Part shown: piece by piece, positions 1 to 10,093 of the stretch
Layout of the letters: each line of letters starts with the position of its first letter
Position numbering within the stretch: the stretch's first letter is position 1
Source of the DNA: Paenibacillus xylanilyticus
GTDB taxonomy: Bacteria; Bacillota; Bacilli; Paenibacillales; Paenibacillaceae
Length of the DNA stretch: 64,000 nucleotides
Direction: 5' to 3'
Assembly (NCBI RefSeq): GCF_009664365.1
Contig: NZ_CP044310.1
Span: 204,501-268,500, forward strand
Notes under the pieces: generated by a model
Databases searched by the model: none
What the model saw: only the letters and a program-made list of their open reading frames with translations
What the model was told of the DNA's origin: nothing
Translations under genes and position numbers: made by a program

Positions 1-188
1 AAGTATAGTCTACCATAATTGGATTTTATTATTTGGAAATTGCACTGCATATGTCCATATCTACTCTGGATTCTTAACTCCAACAAACTAGCATACCTTT
101 TATAACGTGCCTCTTATCTTGAATTTTGCTTCGTACCAGAGAGTCATTTATAATGAAAAGCTAAACTAGACTGCGTTAGGAGGAAACA

Positions 189-1442
189 ATGGATTTTATC
201 AAAAAACAACTAGACGGAACGGGCATGAGTGAACAAACCATTGGCATTCTTTCAAACATCATCATGGTTATTTTTATAGCGATGGTCTCCATCCTGGCGA
301 ATTATATTGCCAAAAGAATCGTGCTGAAGACGGTTCATCATATCGTCAATAACAATCGGTACAAATGGGGCCATATCATTGTGGAGAAAAAGCTGTTCCA
401 CAAGCTGTCGCATCTCGTGCCGGCCATTATTATCTATTATTCTGCTTATGTCTTTCCATCCTATCAGGCCTTGATTGAAAAGGCTGCAATGACCTACATG
501 ATTGTCATCATGATTACGGTTTTCAATGCCTTACTTAATGTGTTTGATGACATATATCGTTCCTATGAAGTCTCCAAGATCAGGCCGATCAAAGGTTATA
601 TCCAGGTCGCCAAGATTATTCTTTTCATCATCGGGGGCATTATCGTCATTTCGAGCCTTATCGGTCAGAATCCGTTGATTATTCTCAGTGGGCTTGGTGC
701 GTTATCCGCTGTGCTGATGCTGGTCTTCAAGGATTCCATTCTGGGCCTCGTGGCAGGCGTTCAATTATCGTCGAATGACATGGTGCGTGTTGGCGACTGG
801 ATTGAGATGCCGAAGTATAATGCTGACGGGGATGTCATTGACATTACACTCAATACAGTTAAGGTAAGAAATTTTGATAAAACGATCACGATGATTCCGA
901 GCTATGCCCTGATATCTGACTCGTTCAGAAACTGGCGAGGCATGCAGGTATCGGGCGGCAGAAGGATTAAGCGAAGCGTCTATATTGATACAAGCAGCAT
1001 CACCTTTTGTACCGAAGACATGATTGAGGAATTCCGGAAGATCCACTATCTTACCGACTATATCGCTACGCGAATCAGTGAAATTAACGAGTACAATATG
1101 GAGCATCAGATTAATACGGAGAGCAAAGTAAACGGCAGACAGCTCACGAATGTGGGGGTATTCCGGGAATACATCCATCAGTATCTGAAAAATCATCCGA
1201 AGATTCATCAGGATATGACGTTGATCGTGAGACAGCTAGCACCGGGAGACAACGGACTGCCACTCGAGATCTATGCATTCAGCAATGATATCACCTGGGG
1301 GGTGTATGAGTCGGTGCAGGCCGATATCTTTGACCACATCTTTGCCGTGGCGCCGACGTTTGGTCTTCGTGCTTTTCAAAACCCAACGGGTCACGATATC
1401 GTTCAGCTTAAGGAAAGCCCGCAATTTTCACGTGGCTACTAA
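189..1442 (+). CDS. MscS-family mechanosensitive channel, YbdG-like
   Basis: The 417-residue protein has several hydrophobic N-terminal segments (roughly residues 15-45, 75-120 and 135-195). The last one, rich in Gly, Ala and Leu and running into GLVAGVQLSSNDMVRVGDWIEM, matches the pore helix and the start of the beta domain of MscS channels. The segment NTVKVRNFDKTITMIPSYALISD fits the cytoplasmic beta domain. The length and extended C-terminus resemble the E. coli YbdG/MscM branch (about 415 residues) more than short MscS. The inferred role is a tension-gated channel that protects the cell on osmotic downshift. The start at 189 has AGGAGG a few bases upstream. It stands alone; nothing recognisable precedes it in bases 1-188. 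Confidence 0.85.
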   Translation: MDFIKKQLDGTGMSEQTIGILSNIIMVIFIAMVSILANYIAKRIVLKTVHHIVNNNRYKWGHIIVEKKLFHKLSHLVPAIIIYYSAYVFPSYQALIEKAAMTYMIVIMITVFNALLNVFDDIYRSYEVSKIRPIKGYIQVAKIILFIIGGIIVISSLIGQNPLIILSGLGALSAVLMLVFKDSILGLVAGVQLSSNDMVRVGDWIEMPKYNADGDVIDITLNTVKVRNFDKTITMIPSYALISDSFRNWRGMQVSGGRRIKRSVYIDTSSITFCTEDMIEEFRKIHYLTDYIATRISEINEYNMEHQINTESKVNGRQLTNVGVFREYIHQYLKNHPKIHQDMTLIVRQLAPGDNGLPLEIYAFSNDITWGVYESVQADIFDHIFAVAPTFGLRAFQNPTGHDIVQLKESPQFSRGY

Positions 1443-1607
1443 AGTAGGAATACCAAAGGATACTGAGTTCAGCTCATATGCATTATGAAGACCTGTACCG
1501 TCTGGAAAGAATTGATTCAATCGTGCATAGAGGGGTAGAATAAACGAGAGGGACTAACTAATTTTCCATTCGTTTTGTATACCTTTTTAGCAAAGGAGAG
1601 TCTTCAG

Positions 1608-2462
1608 ATGAATCATCGAATTCCGGAATATACGTTGAATGATGGCTTGAAAGTGCCGGCAATTGGGTTTGGTACCTATAGCTTAAAAGGTGCAGAAGGC
1701 GTTAAATCCATCGTATCTGCGCTGGATGTGGGTTACCGATTGATTGATACGGCCTATAACTATGAGAACGAGGCGACAGTCGGAAAGGCCATCAAGCAGA
1801 GCTCTGTTGCGAGAGAAGAACTGCTGATCTCTTCCAAACTGCCTGGGCGTTATCACGATTATAATAAGGCAATCGTAGCCATCGAGGAATCCTTATACAG
1901 AGCAGACCTTGATTACTATGACCTTTATTTGATTCACTGGCCGAATCCGAAGCAGGATAAGTATGTAGAAGCCTGGCAGGCACTCATTGAGGCGAAGAAA
2001 CGGGGATATATTCGCTCTATCGGAGTTAGTAACTTCCTGCCTGAACATAATGAGCGTCTGATTAAAGAGACTGGGGTAGCCCCAAGTCTGAACCAGATCG
2101 AGCTGCATCCGTTTTTTGACCAAGCCGAGCAGCGGAAGAAGGATTCGGAGCATGGTATTGTCAATGAATCCTGGAGTCCTATTGGCCGCGGTAATGATGC
2201 CGTGCAGGATGTGGTGAAGGATGAGAAGATCCTCCGCATAGCAGAAGCTCATGGCAAAACGGGAACACAGGTCATTTTGCGCTGGCATACCCAGCTGGGT
2301 TCCATTCCAATTCCGAAAGCAGGCTCCCTTCAACACCAGAAGGAAAATATCGATATCTTCGATTTTGAGCTGAGCGAGCAGGAGATGGAAGTGATCTCGT
2401 CGTTCAATCGTCAGGATGGACGGTTATGGGGACAGGACCCGAGCGAATACGAAGAGTTTTAA
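1608..2462 (+). CDS. Aldo-keto reductase
   Basis: This 284-residue NADPH-dependent oxidoreductase belongs to the AKR superfamily (TIM barrel). The catalytic tetrad is visible: Asp47 in GYRLIDTA, Tyr52 in YNYENE, Lys77 in ISSKLPG, and a His in LYLIHWPNP. The C-terminal IPIPKAGS segment is the usual cofactor phosphate-binding loop. The ATG at 1608 was chosen because AAAGGAGAG lies just upstream; a start 33 bases earlier has no such site. Relatives reduce aldehydes and ketones such as methylglyoxal or 2,5-diketogluconate, but the substrate here cannot be told. It appears monocistronic, ending 63 bases before a strong terminator. Confidence 0.9.
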   Translation: MNHRIPEYTLNDGLKVPAIGFGTYSLKGAEGVKSIVSALDVGYRLIDTAYNYENEATVGKAIKQSSVAREELLISSKLPGRYHDYNKAIVAIEESLYRADLDYYDLYLIHWPNPKQDKYVEAWQALIEAKKRGYIRSIGVSNFLPEHNERLIKETGVAPSLNQIELHPFFDQAEQRKKDSEHGIVNESWSPIGRGNDAVQDVVKDEKILRIAEAHGKTGTQVILRWHTQLGSIPIPKAGSLQHQKENIDIFDFELSEQEMEVISSFNRQDGRLWGQDPSEYEEF

Positions 2463-2525
2463 AGTAAGTAATAAAACCGTACTATTCACCATAAGGGTGA
2501 GAAGAACGATTATGTAGGAAGCGAC

Positions 2526-2562
2526 GCCTCCCATCTGCAGAGATGTAGATAGGAGGCTTTTT
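2526..2562 (+). terminator. Intrinsic terminator after the aldo-keto reductase
   Basis: GCCTCC followed by ATCT pairs with AGAT and GGAGGC around a short loop, followed directly by five T residues. It separates the reductase from the convergent glycosyltransferase. Confidence 0.85.
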
Positions 2563-2639
2563 GTTGTGTTTTTATTTGAAAAGGAGAATTGAATTTTCAA
2601 CCCATCCGTAGTTGATCATCTTCTAACGTGAGTCCTAAC

Positions 2640-3791
2640 CTACTCCACCAATGTTTCAGACCTTTGCACCATATCCCGTAAAACACGAGCCACTCTGCTT
2701 TTCCTGCCTGCTGCTCTTCGCTTTATTTTAGCTAATGATTTTTTGTATGCCTCTGCATCAGATTGGAGTAAGAACTGCTTGGCTGCAATTCGTAGTGTCC
2801 TTTTTAACAATCGTGCGGAAGAACGTGTTGTTCTGGACCGGAACCCTCTGCGCAAGATCCTCAGTGTATTCTTGTAGGTTTCGAGGTCAGCGGATGGAGG
2901 CACAACGCAAAATAAATTCAGTGCGGAATCATTGAAGCCATAGGTTTCCAACATGATTCGCAGATTCTCCGTATTGAGCACATCCCCCCGGAAGTGGGTT
3001 GGGTGCTCCTGATGATAGCCTACGACCTCTTTGATGCAATAGAAAGGCACTTTCAAACAGTGCAGCCTATAGCCCAAATCCCAGTCTTCAAGCCCATAAA
3101 GTACATATCTTTCGTTGAAACCCCCAACGCGATTCAGCAGACTACGCCGGACGGATACACACCGAGTAACAAATACCATCCATGGAGCTACATCTGTGCT
3201 CGCAAATTGTTTGATGACTCCCGGCGGCATTTTGGATGGGAAAACGACTCGTGACAAAGCATCTGTATGATGAATGATATCTGCGGGTGTTACCAACGGG
3301 ATAATTTCATTCGCAGCTTCTAGTTCGGGACGCCATGAGTTTGATGCTGTGAGGACGGCATGACAATGTTCTTTCTCTTCTGGGGAAAAGTCCGGATAGT
3401 AGTGGGTATATGAACCATCGAAAGAATGTGGAAAGCCAGAAACCACGGCTCTTGGATTTTTACGATGATACTGCCGCACGGTTCGAATAAACTCGGGTAG
3501 TGCCAGAAAGTCAGCATCGCAAAAGATAACATACGACCCTTTGGCATACTGGAGCCCCAAATTACGGATCGCCGATCTGCCGCGCTGTTCTGTTTGGGTT
3601 ACATAGGTCAACGAATATGAAGCACGATAAGCTTCAACCAGTTCTTTCGTTCCATCCGTTGAACCATCATCAGCGACGATAACTTCAAAAAGATGTTTTG
3701 GGTAGGTCTGCGCCTCGAAAGCCGCCAGTGTAAGTGGTAACTGATGAGCCCGGTTATAGGTTGCAATAATGATACTGTAGCGGATCGCCAT
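2640..3791 (-). CDS. Family 2 glycosyltransferase
   Basis: The 383-residue protein starts with YSIIIATYNRAHQLPLTL and contains ADDGSTDGT near residue 42, the nucleotide-sugar pocket of GT-A fold family 2 enzymes. CDADF near residue 95 is the metal-binding DxD-type motif. LYGLEDWDLGYRL supplies the C-terminal Glu-Asp pair expected for the catalytic base, as in galactosyltransferase-type members (Glyco_transf_7C). The Lys/Arg-rich C-terminus (last 70 residues) suggests membrane association. AAGGGGG precedes the start. No polysaccharide or cell-wall neighbours help assign the acceptor; it is divergent from the importer operon that begins at 4193. Confidence 0.85.
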   Translation of the reverse strand: MAIRYSIIIATYNRAHQLPLTLAAFEAQTYPKHLFEVIVADDGSTDGTKELVEAYRASYSLTYVTQTEQRGRSAIRNLGLQYAKGSYVIFCDADFLALPEFIRTVRQYHRKNPRAVVSGFPHSFDGSYTHYYPDFSPEEKEHCHAVLTASNSWRPELEAANEIIPLVTPADIIHHTDALSRVVFPSKMPPGVIKQFASTDVAPWMVFVTRCVSVRRSLLNRVGGFNERYVLYGLEDWDLGYRLHCLKVPFYCIKEVVGYHQEHPTHFRGDVLNTENLRIMLETYGFNDSALNLFCVVPPSADLETYKNTLRILRRGFRSRTTRSSARLLKRTLRIAAKQFLLQSDAEAYKKSLAKIKRRAAGRKSRVARVLRDMVQRSETLVE

Positions 3792-4192
3792 GCTAATTTC
3801 CCCCTTAGGTTTGTTGATGTTTTTTTATGGATACCCGAACAGGTCTAAGAAGTGATATTAGTGTATTCCTGGATTTTCGTGGGGACTGGTCAAACACCCT
3901 AAGATTTCAGAAACAGGCTTGGTCGATGGCAATCATAATCTACATGCTTAAACCTAGACGGTTTAAGGGAGATAATCAGCCTTCATTTGAATCGTACAGT
4001 TCATTCCTCCAATATGATCTTGATCTTTTGCCTGCATGTGCAAATCCTGCGCCGAATAAGGGAATATCAAATTTTGAATATGTCCGCAAGAATGAAGGAT
4101 AGCCATAATAGCGGTCAGGCAGTACCTTTATGAAGAGAGCTCCGCATCAAGGGTCAGACATCTTACACGAACACATGGGGGGACGTGAAGCG
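3792..4192. other. Divergent intergenic region
   Basis: These 401 bases separate the glycosyltransferase (minus) from the uronide importer operon (plus) and should hold both promoters. I see no convincing TTGACA/TATAAT pair and no clear cre site. The only strong structure is the inverted repeat at 3947-3967. Confidence 0.5.
3947..3967. promoter_or_regulatory. Perfect inverted repeat, possible operator
   Basis: CTTAAACC, five bases, then GGTTTAAG: two perfect 8-base arms lying about 230 bases before the importer operon. No T-run follows, so a terminator is unlikely. It could be a regulator-binding site, perhaps for the AraC-type protein encoded in the operon; this is inference only. Confidence 0.35.
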
Positions 4193-5770
4193 ATGAAACG
4201 GTCATGGAGAAAGCGGCTGGCGATTGGAATCTGCCTGATGATGGGATTCACAATTCTGGCAGGATGCACAGGGGACAATGGAAACGCGGGTGGGGCAGAG
4301 GGAGATGGCACTACGCCAATATCGATCTGGATGTCAATGAACACGAATGCTTCCATTACGCTCAAGAGTATGAATGAAATCACGGCGATTAAGGAATGGG
4401 AGAAGAAGACCAACACCAAAATCGAATTTCAGCATCCTGCGGTGGGTGCCGAGACCGAACAGTTCAATGTCATGATTGCCTCGAATCAGCTGCCTGATGC
4501 CATGTTTGTAAATGGAGATTACGCCAAGCTGTTCAATGATGGTACCATCATCCGTCTTAACGAGCTCATTGATGAATACGCTCCCAATTTGAAAAAGATT
4601 TTGGATGAGAACCCGGAGGTCGCCAAACAGTTAAAAGCAGACAACGGCGATATCTATGCCATTCCGCATCTACGGCTGGGGGAATACAAAACCTTCGGCG
4701 GTACATTCATTCGTCAGGATTGGCTCGATGAGCTAAAGCTGGAGAAACCGGAAACGCTGGAAGAATGGGAAACCGTACTTAAAGCGTTCAAAGAGAAAAA
4801 AGGTGTGTCCGCGCCCCTGTTGTTCGGTGCACCGCCTAAAATGACAACGATGGGACCCGCAGCACCGACCTATCTGGAGGCCTACGGGATAACCAACAAC
4901 ATATTTATGCAAGATGGGAAAGTAGTCTACGGACCAATTGAGCCGGAATACAAGGAATTCCTGACGATGTTCCATCGCTGGTATCAGGAAGGGCTGATCG
5001 ATCCCGATTTTGCTACCAATGACCAAAAAACATATGACGCCAAAATTTTGAGTGGTCAGGCAGGTGCCTTTTTCACCTTCATCGGTGGAGGTGTAGGCCG
5101 CTACCTCCCCGCTCTGCAGGAAACCGACCCGAACGCCAATCTGACAGCCGTCCAATATCCGGTGTTGAATAAGGGCGATGAACCGATGTTTACCGGACGT
5201 TCCTGGGAGTGGAGCAGCAGCGGCGTCGTGATCACCAATAGCAATAAGCACCCGGAGGAAACGGTCAAAGCGCTGGATTACTTCTTCAGTGAAGAAGGGC
5301 ATATGCTGAAAAATTTCGGTGTGGAGGGCCTCACGTATACGATGAAGGACGGTTACCCGACCTATACCGATGAGATTTTGAAAAATCCGGATGGATTGTC
5401 AGTTGCCCAAGCAATGGCGAAACATTTTATAGCCAACTATCCCTTCGTGGGTGAGGATGACGACCGGTACAATGAGCAGTACTATCAGCTTCAGCAGCAG
5501 AAGGATGCCGCGATTCTCTTCTCCAAATACAGCGAGAATACACTGAAGGTGGGTCTTCCTCCAACCAGTCTGACAACAGAAGAATCCACGGAATACAGCA
5601 AGATTATGAGCGATATTGGAACGTACCGGGATGAAATGTTCGTCAAGTTTGTCATCGGGGTAGAGCCGATTGAGAACTTTGACAAGTACGTCGATCAGAT
5701 CAACAAGTTTAACGTCGAGCGGGCCATTGAAATTCAGCAGGCAGCGCTGGACCGCTATAACGCCAGATAA
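4193..5770 (+). CDS. Sugar ABC importer, solute-binding lipoprotein
   Basis: The 525-residue lipoprotein precursor has a basic N-terminus, a hydrophobic core and the lipobox LAGC, with Cys25 as the predicted lipidation site. The mature part has the features of family 1 extracellular solute-binding proteins of the large LplA/YtcQ type (about 520-550 residues). The ATG at 4193 is preferred because it places the signal peptide at the very N-terminus and follows a GGGGGGA stretch; an upstream ATG would add 21 residues of non-signal sequence. It is the first gene of an importer-sensor-GH88 operon, so the ligand is probably an oligosaccharide with an unsaturated uronic acid. No ATPase gene is present nearby. 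Confidence 0.9.
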   Translation: MKRSWRKRLAIGICLMMGFTILAGCTGDNGNAGGAEGDGTTPISIWMSMNTNASITLKSMNEITAIKEWEKKTNTKIEFQHPAVGAETEQFNVMIASNQLPDAMFVNGDYAKLFNDGTIIRLNELIDEYAPNLKKILDENPEVAKQLKADNGDIYAIPHLRLGEYKTFGGTFIRQDWLDELKLEKPETLEEWETVLKAFKEKKGVSAPLLFGAPPKMTTMGPAAPTYLEAYGITNNIFMQDGKVVYGPIEPEYKEFLTMFHRWYQEGLIDPDFATNDQKTYDAKILSGQAGAFFTFIGGGVGRYLPALQETDPNANLTAVQYPVLNKGDEPMFTGRSWEWSSSGVVITNSNKHPEETVKALDYFFSEEGHMLKNFGVEGLTYTMKDGYPTYTDEILKNPDGLSVAQAMAKHFIANYPFVGEDDDRYNEQYYQLQQQKDAAILFSKYSENTLKVGLPPTSLTTEESTEYSKIMSDIGTYRDEMFVKFVIGVEPIENFDKYVDQINKFNVERAIEIQQAALDRYNAR

Positions 5771-5842
5771 CGAAGAAGTCGTCCGTGGGGAAGCCCGCTT
5801 TTTACCTCGCGGATGCTCTCCTTCGAATTGATAAGGAAGGGG

Positions 5843-6769
5843 ATGGAGAAGGTGTCGCACAAGCTCTCCTTGTTATGGCTCAATTACAAAAAGAATAAAG
5901 CGATCTATTGGATGGCTCTTCCCGTCGTTTTGTATTTTCTCGTCTTCAAATATCTGCCGATGTATGGAGCGATCATTGCATTCAAGGATTATTCAGTGGG
6001 CAAGGGCATATGGGGCAGTGATTGGGTGGGACTGCAGCATTTCCGGGATTTCTTTCAGAGTTACTATTTCTGGCGGATTTTGAAAAACACCCTGGTGCTG
6101 AGCTTTTATCAACTGTTGTTCGGATTCCCTGCACCCATTCTTCTTGCCCTTCTTCTCAATGAGCTTCGCAACGAAATATTCAAGCGCACCGTGCAGACCG
6201 TTTCTTACATTCCGCACTTTATTTCCATCGTGGTCATCTGCGGCATGATTGTGGATTTCTCATCCCGGGATGGACTGTTTAACACCATCATTGAATACTT
6301 TGGCGGCCAGAGCAGTGCGCTTCTCAGTGATCCGGCCAATTTCCGTACGATGTATACCGCTTCATCCATCTGGCAAGAGCTCGGCTTCTCCAGCATCATT
6401 TATCTGGCTGCACTTAGTGGAATCAATCCCGAGCTGTATGATGCTGCGAATGTGGACGGGGCAAGTCGCCTTCGCCAAGTCTGGCATATTACGTTGCCTG
6501 GCATCATTCCGATGATTCTTATTCTGCTGATTCTCCGTATTGGCGGATTGATGGAGATCGGTTTCGAAAAAATCATTCTGTTATACAACCCGAACGTCTA
6601 TGACACGGCGGATGTCATCTCGACATTTGTGTACCGCAAAGGGATTAGTGAAAGTGCCGAATTCAGCTATACAACCGCGGTAGGCTTATTCCAATCGGTC
6701 ATTAACTTTACACTGCTCGTTGGTGCCAATCGCCTGTCGAAGGCGGTATCCAATACCAAGCTATTCTAG
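5843..6769 (+). CDS. Sugar ABC importer permease, LplB type
   Basis: A 308-residue inner-membrane protein with about six transmembrane segments. The KNKAIYWMALPVVLYFLVFKYLPMYG start is typical of LplB/YteP permeases. The EAA loop that contacts the ATPase is seen as ELYDAANVDGASRLRQVWHI around residues 195-215. The ATG at 5843 follows AAGGAAGGGG closely; a GTG nine bases later is an alternative start. It pairs with the permease at 6800 and the lipoprotein at 4193. The ATPase is presumably a shared MsmX-type subunit encoded elsewhere. Confidence 0.9.
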   Translation: MEKVSHKLSLLWLNYKKNKAIYWMALPVVLYFLVFKYLPMYGAIIAFKDYSVGKGIWGSDWVGLQHFRDFFQSYYFWRILKNTLVLSFYQLLFGFPAPILLALLLNELRNEIFKRTVQTVSYIPHFISIVVICGMIVDFSSRDGLFNTIIEYFGGQSSALLSDPANFRTMYTASSIWQELGFSSIIYLAALSGINPELYDAANVDGASRLRQVWHITLPGIIPMILILLILRIGGLMEIGFEKIILLYNPNVYDTADVISTFVYRKGISESAEFSYTTAVGLFQSVINFTLLVGANRLSKAVSNTKLF

Positions 6770-6799
6770 TCAGGAATGAGGTGAAGGAGGGAAGTTCAG

Positions 6800-7684
6800 A
6801 TGAGAATAAAACGATCACTCGGAGAGCGGCTGTTTGGTGGTGCCAACGCCATCCTGATGACGGGCCTGATTATTGTTACTTTGTATCCGCTGCTGCATGT
6901 GCTGAACGCATCGTTCAGTGATTCCGGCCAGCTAATGGCCCATAGAGGTCTGTTGCTCTTTCCGAAAGGACTGACACTGGAGAGCTACAAGCTGGTTCTC
7001 AGCAACCCGAACATTCTGTCCGGGTACCGAAACACCATATTCATCGTCGTGGTGGGTACGGCACTGAATCTGCTGTTCACCATTCTGGGAGCATATACCT
7101 TGTCTCGCAAAAGCTTCATGCTTCGTAACCCGATTATGCTGGCGATCGTGTTTACGATGTTTTTTAACGGGGGCATCATTCCATCGTATCTGTTGATCAA
7201 CAACACGCTTCATATGGGGAACAGTCTGTGGGCTCTGATTATACCTGGGCTGATCAGCAGTTATAATCTTATTATTATGCGGACTTCATTTCAGGAAATC
7301 TCGGAAAGCCTGCTGGAATCGGCCCGTATGGACGGGGCGGGAGAGATGTTAATCCTTTGGCGGATCGTAGTGCCGTTGTCCATGCCGGTGGTCGCAGTGA
7401 TGATTCTCTTTTATGGAGTGAGCCATTGGAATTCTTGGTTCGGCGCCATCTTGTACATCCGGGATCGAAATCTGTTTCCGCTTCAGCTGGTACTGCGCGA
7501 AATCCTCATCCAGAACAGCACAGACTCCATGACGACAGGGGCGTCAGCCGTGGACAAAGAGGCGATCGGGGAAAGTGTGAAATATGCAACGGTCATGGTT
7601 GCCACGCTTCCAATTTTGTTTATCTATCCTTTTCTGCAGAAATACTTTGTCAAAGGTGTTATGATCGGAGCAATCAAGGAATAA
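6800..7684 (+). CDS. Sugar ABC importer permease, YtcP/LplC type
   Basis: A 294-residue permease with about six transmembrane helices. The EAA motif reads ESLLESARMDGAGEMLILWRIVVP (about residues 172-195), followed by MPVVAVMILFYGVSHWNSWF, the usual helix pair of carbohydrate permease family 2 (MalG-like). The C-terminus LQKYFVKGVMIGAIKE is characteristic of the YtcP/LplC branch. GAAGGAGGG lies nine bases before the start. It forms the transport channel with the permease encoded 30 bases upstream. Confidence 0.9.
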   Translation: MRIKRSLGERLFGGANAILMTGLIIVTLYPLLHVLNASFSDSGQLMAHRGLLLFPKGLTLESYKLVLSNPNILSGYRNTIFIVVVGTALNLLFTILGAYTLSRKSFMLRNPIMLAIVFTMFFNGGIIPSYLLINNTLHMGNSLWALIIPGLISSYNLIIMRTSFQEISESLLESARMDGAGEMLILWRIVVPLSMPVVAVMILFYGVSHWNSWFGAILYIRDRNLFPLQLVLREILIQNSTDSMTTGASAVDKEAIGESVKYATVMVATLPILFIYPFLQKYFVKGVMIGAIKE

Positions 7685-7728
7685 ATCAGTCGTAAGCCAT
7701 GCCAAACCACCATGTGAGGAGGAGACTC

Positions 7729-10062
7729 ATGAAGAAGAAAAGCATCCTGCTGTCCTGGAGCATTTCTTACATGGTCATTCTGCTCATCCCGATTGTGATT
7801 GGTGCCGCTGTATTTGCCGAGTCCCGCATCTTGCTTGAGGAAGAAGTGAATCGCTCCAACATGGTGCTGCTCTCTCAAGTGCAGGAGACGATCGATAACC
7901 AGATTGGGGATATTGGCAGCATCAGCAATCAACTCATGGCCGACTCTCAGTTAACAAGCTTCATTAATCATGCGTCTGAACAGGATGGCCGGTGGCGGTT
8001 AATGGGACTGGAGCTCATCAAAAATCTGAAGTCTACACGCGTCGGAAACGGCCTAATTAGCGAATTATATATTTATATCAAGGACGCCGATGTTGCCTTG
8101 TCCTCTTCTTCACTTATTCAGAAGACCTATCTGTATGACATGTTCTACAAAGGCACGGATGTATCCGAGGAGGCGTGGACCGGACTTATGCACGATACCG
8201 ACACGAGCAGTTTCAGGAAAATGGCGGTTCGGAGTGAAGATCGGCGCATTGAAGATACACTTGTCTACCTGCAGCCATTCCCCATCCAGAGTGCGGCGGA
8301 TAGTCCTGCAACCTTCGTGGTCAACCTGGACCCGAATCGGTTCCAACAGGCGATTGATAATGTCCGTTTGGAAAAAGAGAGCACGGTATTCATCCTGGAC
8401 GATGAGGGGAACACGTTGTTTTCCACAGGAGGTTTTGAAACCCCTTACAAAATAAATGGAGATCTGAATTCCGGGCAAGATTCGGGAGTCAGAACCGAGA
8501 CGATCGATTGGAACGGTGAATCCGTCACCATGTCCCAGATCTCTTCCAAGGTCCAGGATTGGAATTATGTATCGATTATACCTACCCGGATCTATGCCAA
8601 GAAACTAACGGTCATTCGCAATATTACAATTGGAGGCGTGGCCGCTGGACTTCTGCTGGGTGGGGTAGCGGCCTGGTGGTTCACCAGGAGGAACTATCGT
8701 CCGCTGGGACGGATCATGAACATTATCTCCGATAAGGTCAAATGGAAACTGGAGCAGCCGGACGATGAATATGGCATTCTGCAATCCGTGCTGGTCCGTG
8801 CCTGGGAAGAGCAGGATCAATTCGCGAGCAGGCTCAAGGACCAGCAAAACGTAGTACGAAGCAATTTGCTTGCCAAGCTGATGAAGGGCAGGGTTCAGGC
8901 AGGTGAAGAATTTGCCTCAACGCTGGAACGGCTTGGTGTTCACTTCGAGACTCCATCGTTTGCCGTACTGCTCCTGCACATTGAGAATGTGGATGGGTTG
9001 TTCCGGACAAAAGTACGCGAGCAGGACCAGGAGGAGAAAGAACAATTTGTGCAGCTCATTCTGACCAATGTGCTTGAGGAAATGATAGGCCCCATTGGCC
9101 AAGTGTTCTCGGCAGATATTGATGGAAGGATCGCATTTCTCATCAACATTCGGGCAGATGAGGAGAATACCGGATACCGGCTAATCAGCGCCATTGAGGA
9201 AGCCCAGCGTTTTATCGGATCACGGTTTTGCGTGTACTTTTCGGTGGGGGTAAGCGATGTTCACCACGGCATTGCAGCGATCGGAGACAGCTTTCGGGAA
9301 TCGGAAGAGGCACTGGAATATCGTCTGATTTTGGGGATCGGGCAGATCATTGACCAAAACCGGATTCGCAGGCCGAAGGAGGAATTATATTATCCTCTCG
9401 ATCTGGAGAGACAGCTTATTAATTATATTGCGACAGGCAATTATGCCCGTTCAACCGAAGTGATGAACGAAATTCTCATGACCAATTTTACGGGAGAGCC
9501 CTTATCCGTTGAACTGGCACGCTGCCTGATGTTTGAGTTAATCGGTACCATTCTGAAAGCTACGGAACAGATCAAGTCAGATGACCAGAATGAGATGACG
9601 CATCGTAATGATCTGATTCGGCAATTATTTGCATGCGAGACGTTTGAGGAGATTGAAGCCGAGCTGCTGCGAATCCTGGAGACCGTCTGTCAGATGGTGA
9701 ATGAACGCAAACGCTCCCGCAACGAAGAGCTGAAAGACCAGCTGATTGAATTCATTGTAGAGAACTATGCAGACGTTAATCTGGGTTTGACTCATTTGTC
9801 GGAACGCTTTCGCTTCCATCCAACCTACGTCTCGAAGTACTTTAAGGAGCAGACGGGAATCAACGTGATTGATTACATCAACCAATATCGCATCGAACAA
9901 TCCAAGAAAATACTGCAGGCTGAGGAAGGGACCATTCAGGATGTATCCGAGCGTGTAGGGTTTCTCAACAGCAATTCGTTCATTCGTGTCTTCAAAAAGT
10001 ATGAGGGTATCACTCCTGGTCAATATAAGCAAAATAGCAGACTTGTCCAACATGAAAGATGA
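7729..10062 (+). CDS. Membrane-bound AraC-type sensor-regulator
   Basis: A 777-residue one-component regulator. One transmembrane helix sits near residues 8-28 and a second near 290-312, so residues 30-290 form an extracytoplasmic sensor. A cytoplasmic linker follows, and the last ~100 residues form an AraC/XylS double helix-turn-helix (LSERFRFHPTYVSKYFKEQTG and VSERVGFLNSNSFIRVFKKYEG). This layout is common beside Paenibacillus sugar importers and probably senses the extracellular sugar or the loaded lipoprotein to activate the operon. The ATG at 7729 has GAGGAGGAG upstream. It lies between the permeases and the GH88 gene, so it is likely autoregulated. Confidence 0.88.
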   Translation: MKKKSILLSWSISYMVILLIPIVIGAAVFAESRILLEEEVNRSNMVLLSQVQETIDNQIGDIGSISNQLMADSQLTSFINHASEQDGRWRLMGLELIKNLKSTRVGNGLISELYIYIKDADVALSSSSLIQKTYLYDMFYKGTDVSEEAWTGLMHDTDTSSFRKMAVRSEDRRIEDTLVYLQPFPIQSAADSPATFVVNLDPNRFQQAIDNVRLEKESTVFILDDEGNTLFSTGGFETPYKINGDLNSGQDSGVRTETIDWNGESVTMSQISSKVQDWNYVSIIPTRIYAKKLTVIRNITIGGVAAGLLLGGVAAWWFTRRNYRPLGRIMNIISDKVKWKLEQPDDEYGILQSVLVRAWEEQDQFASRLKDQQNVVRSNLLAKLMKGRVQAGEEFASTLERLGVHFETPSFAVLLLHIENVDGLFRTKVREQDQEEKEQFVQLILTNVLEEMIGPIGQVFSADIDGRIAFLINIRADEENTGYRLISAIEEAQRFIGSRFCVYFSVGVSDVHHGIAAIGDSFRESEEALEYRLILGIGQIIDQNRIRRPKEELYYPLDLERQLINYIATGNYARSTEVMNEILMTNFTGEPLSVELARCLMFELIGTILKATEQIKSDDQNEMTHRNDLIRQLFACETFEEIEAELLRILETVCQMVNERKRSRNEELKDQLIEFIVENYADVNLGLTHLSERFRFHPTYVSKYFKEQTGINVIDYINQYRIEQSKKILQAEEGTIQDVSERVGFLNSNSFIRVFKKYEGITPGQYKQNSRLVQHER

Positions 10063-10093
10063 AAAAATAGATTCATAGAGGAGGACTTATTCC

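Noticed and set aside
3827..4102. A 91-codon open frame between the glycosyltransferase and the importer operon
   Set aside because: It has no ribosome binding site and atypical composition, and it overlaps the expected promoter region and an inverted repeat.
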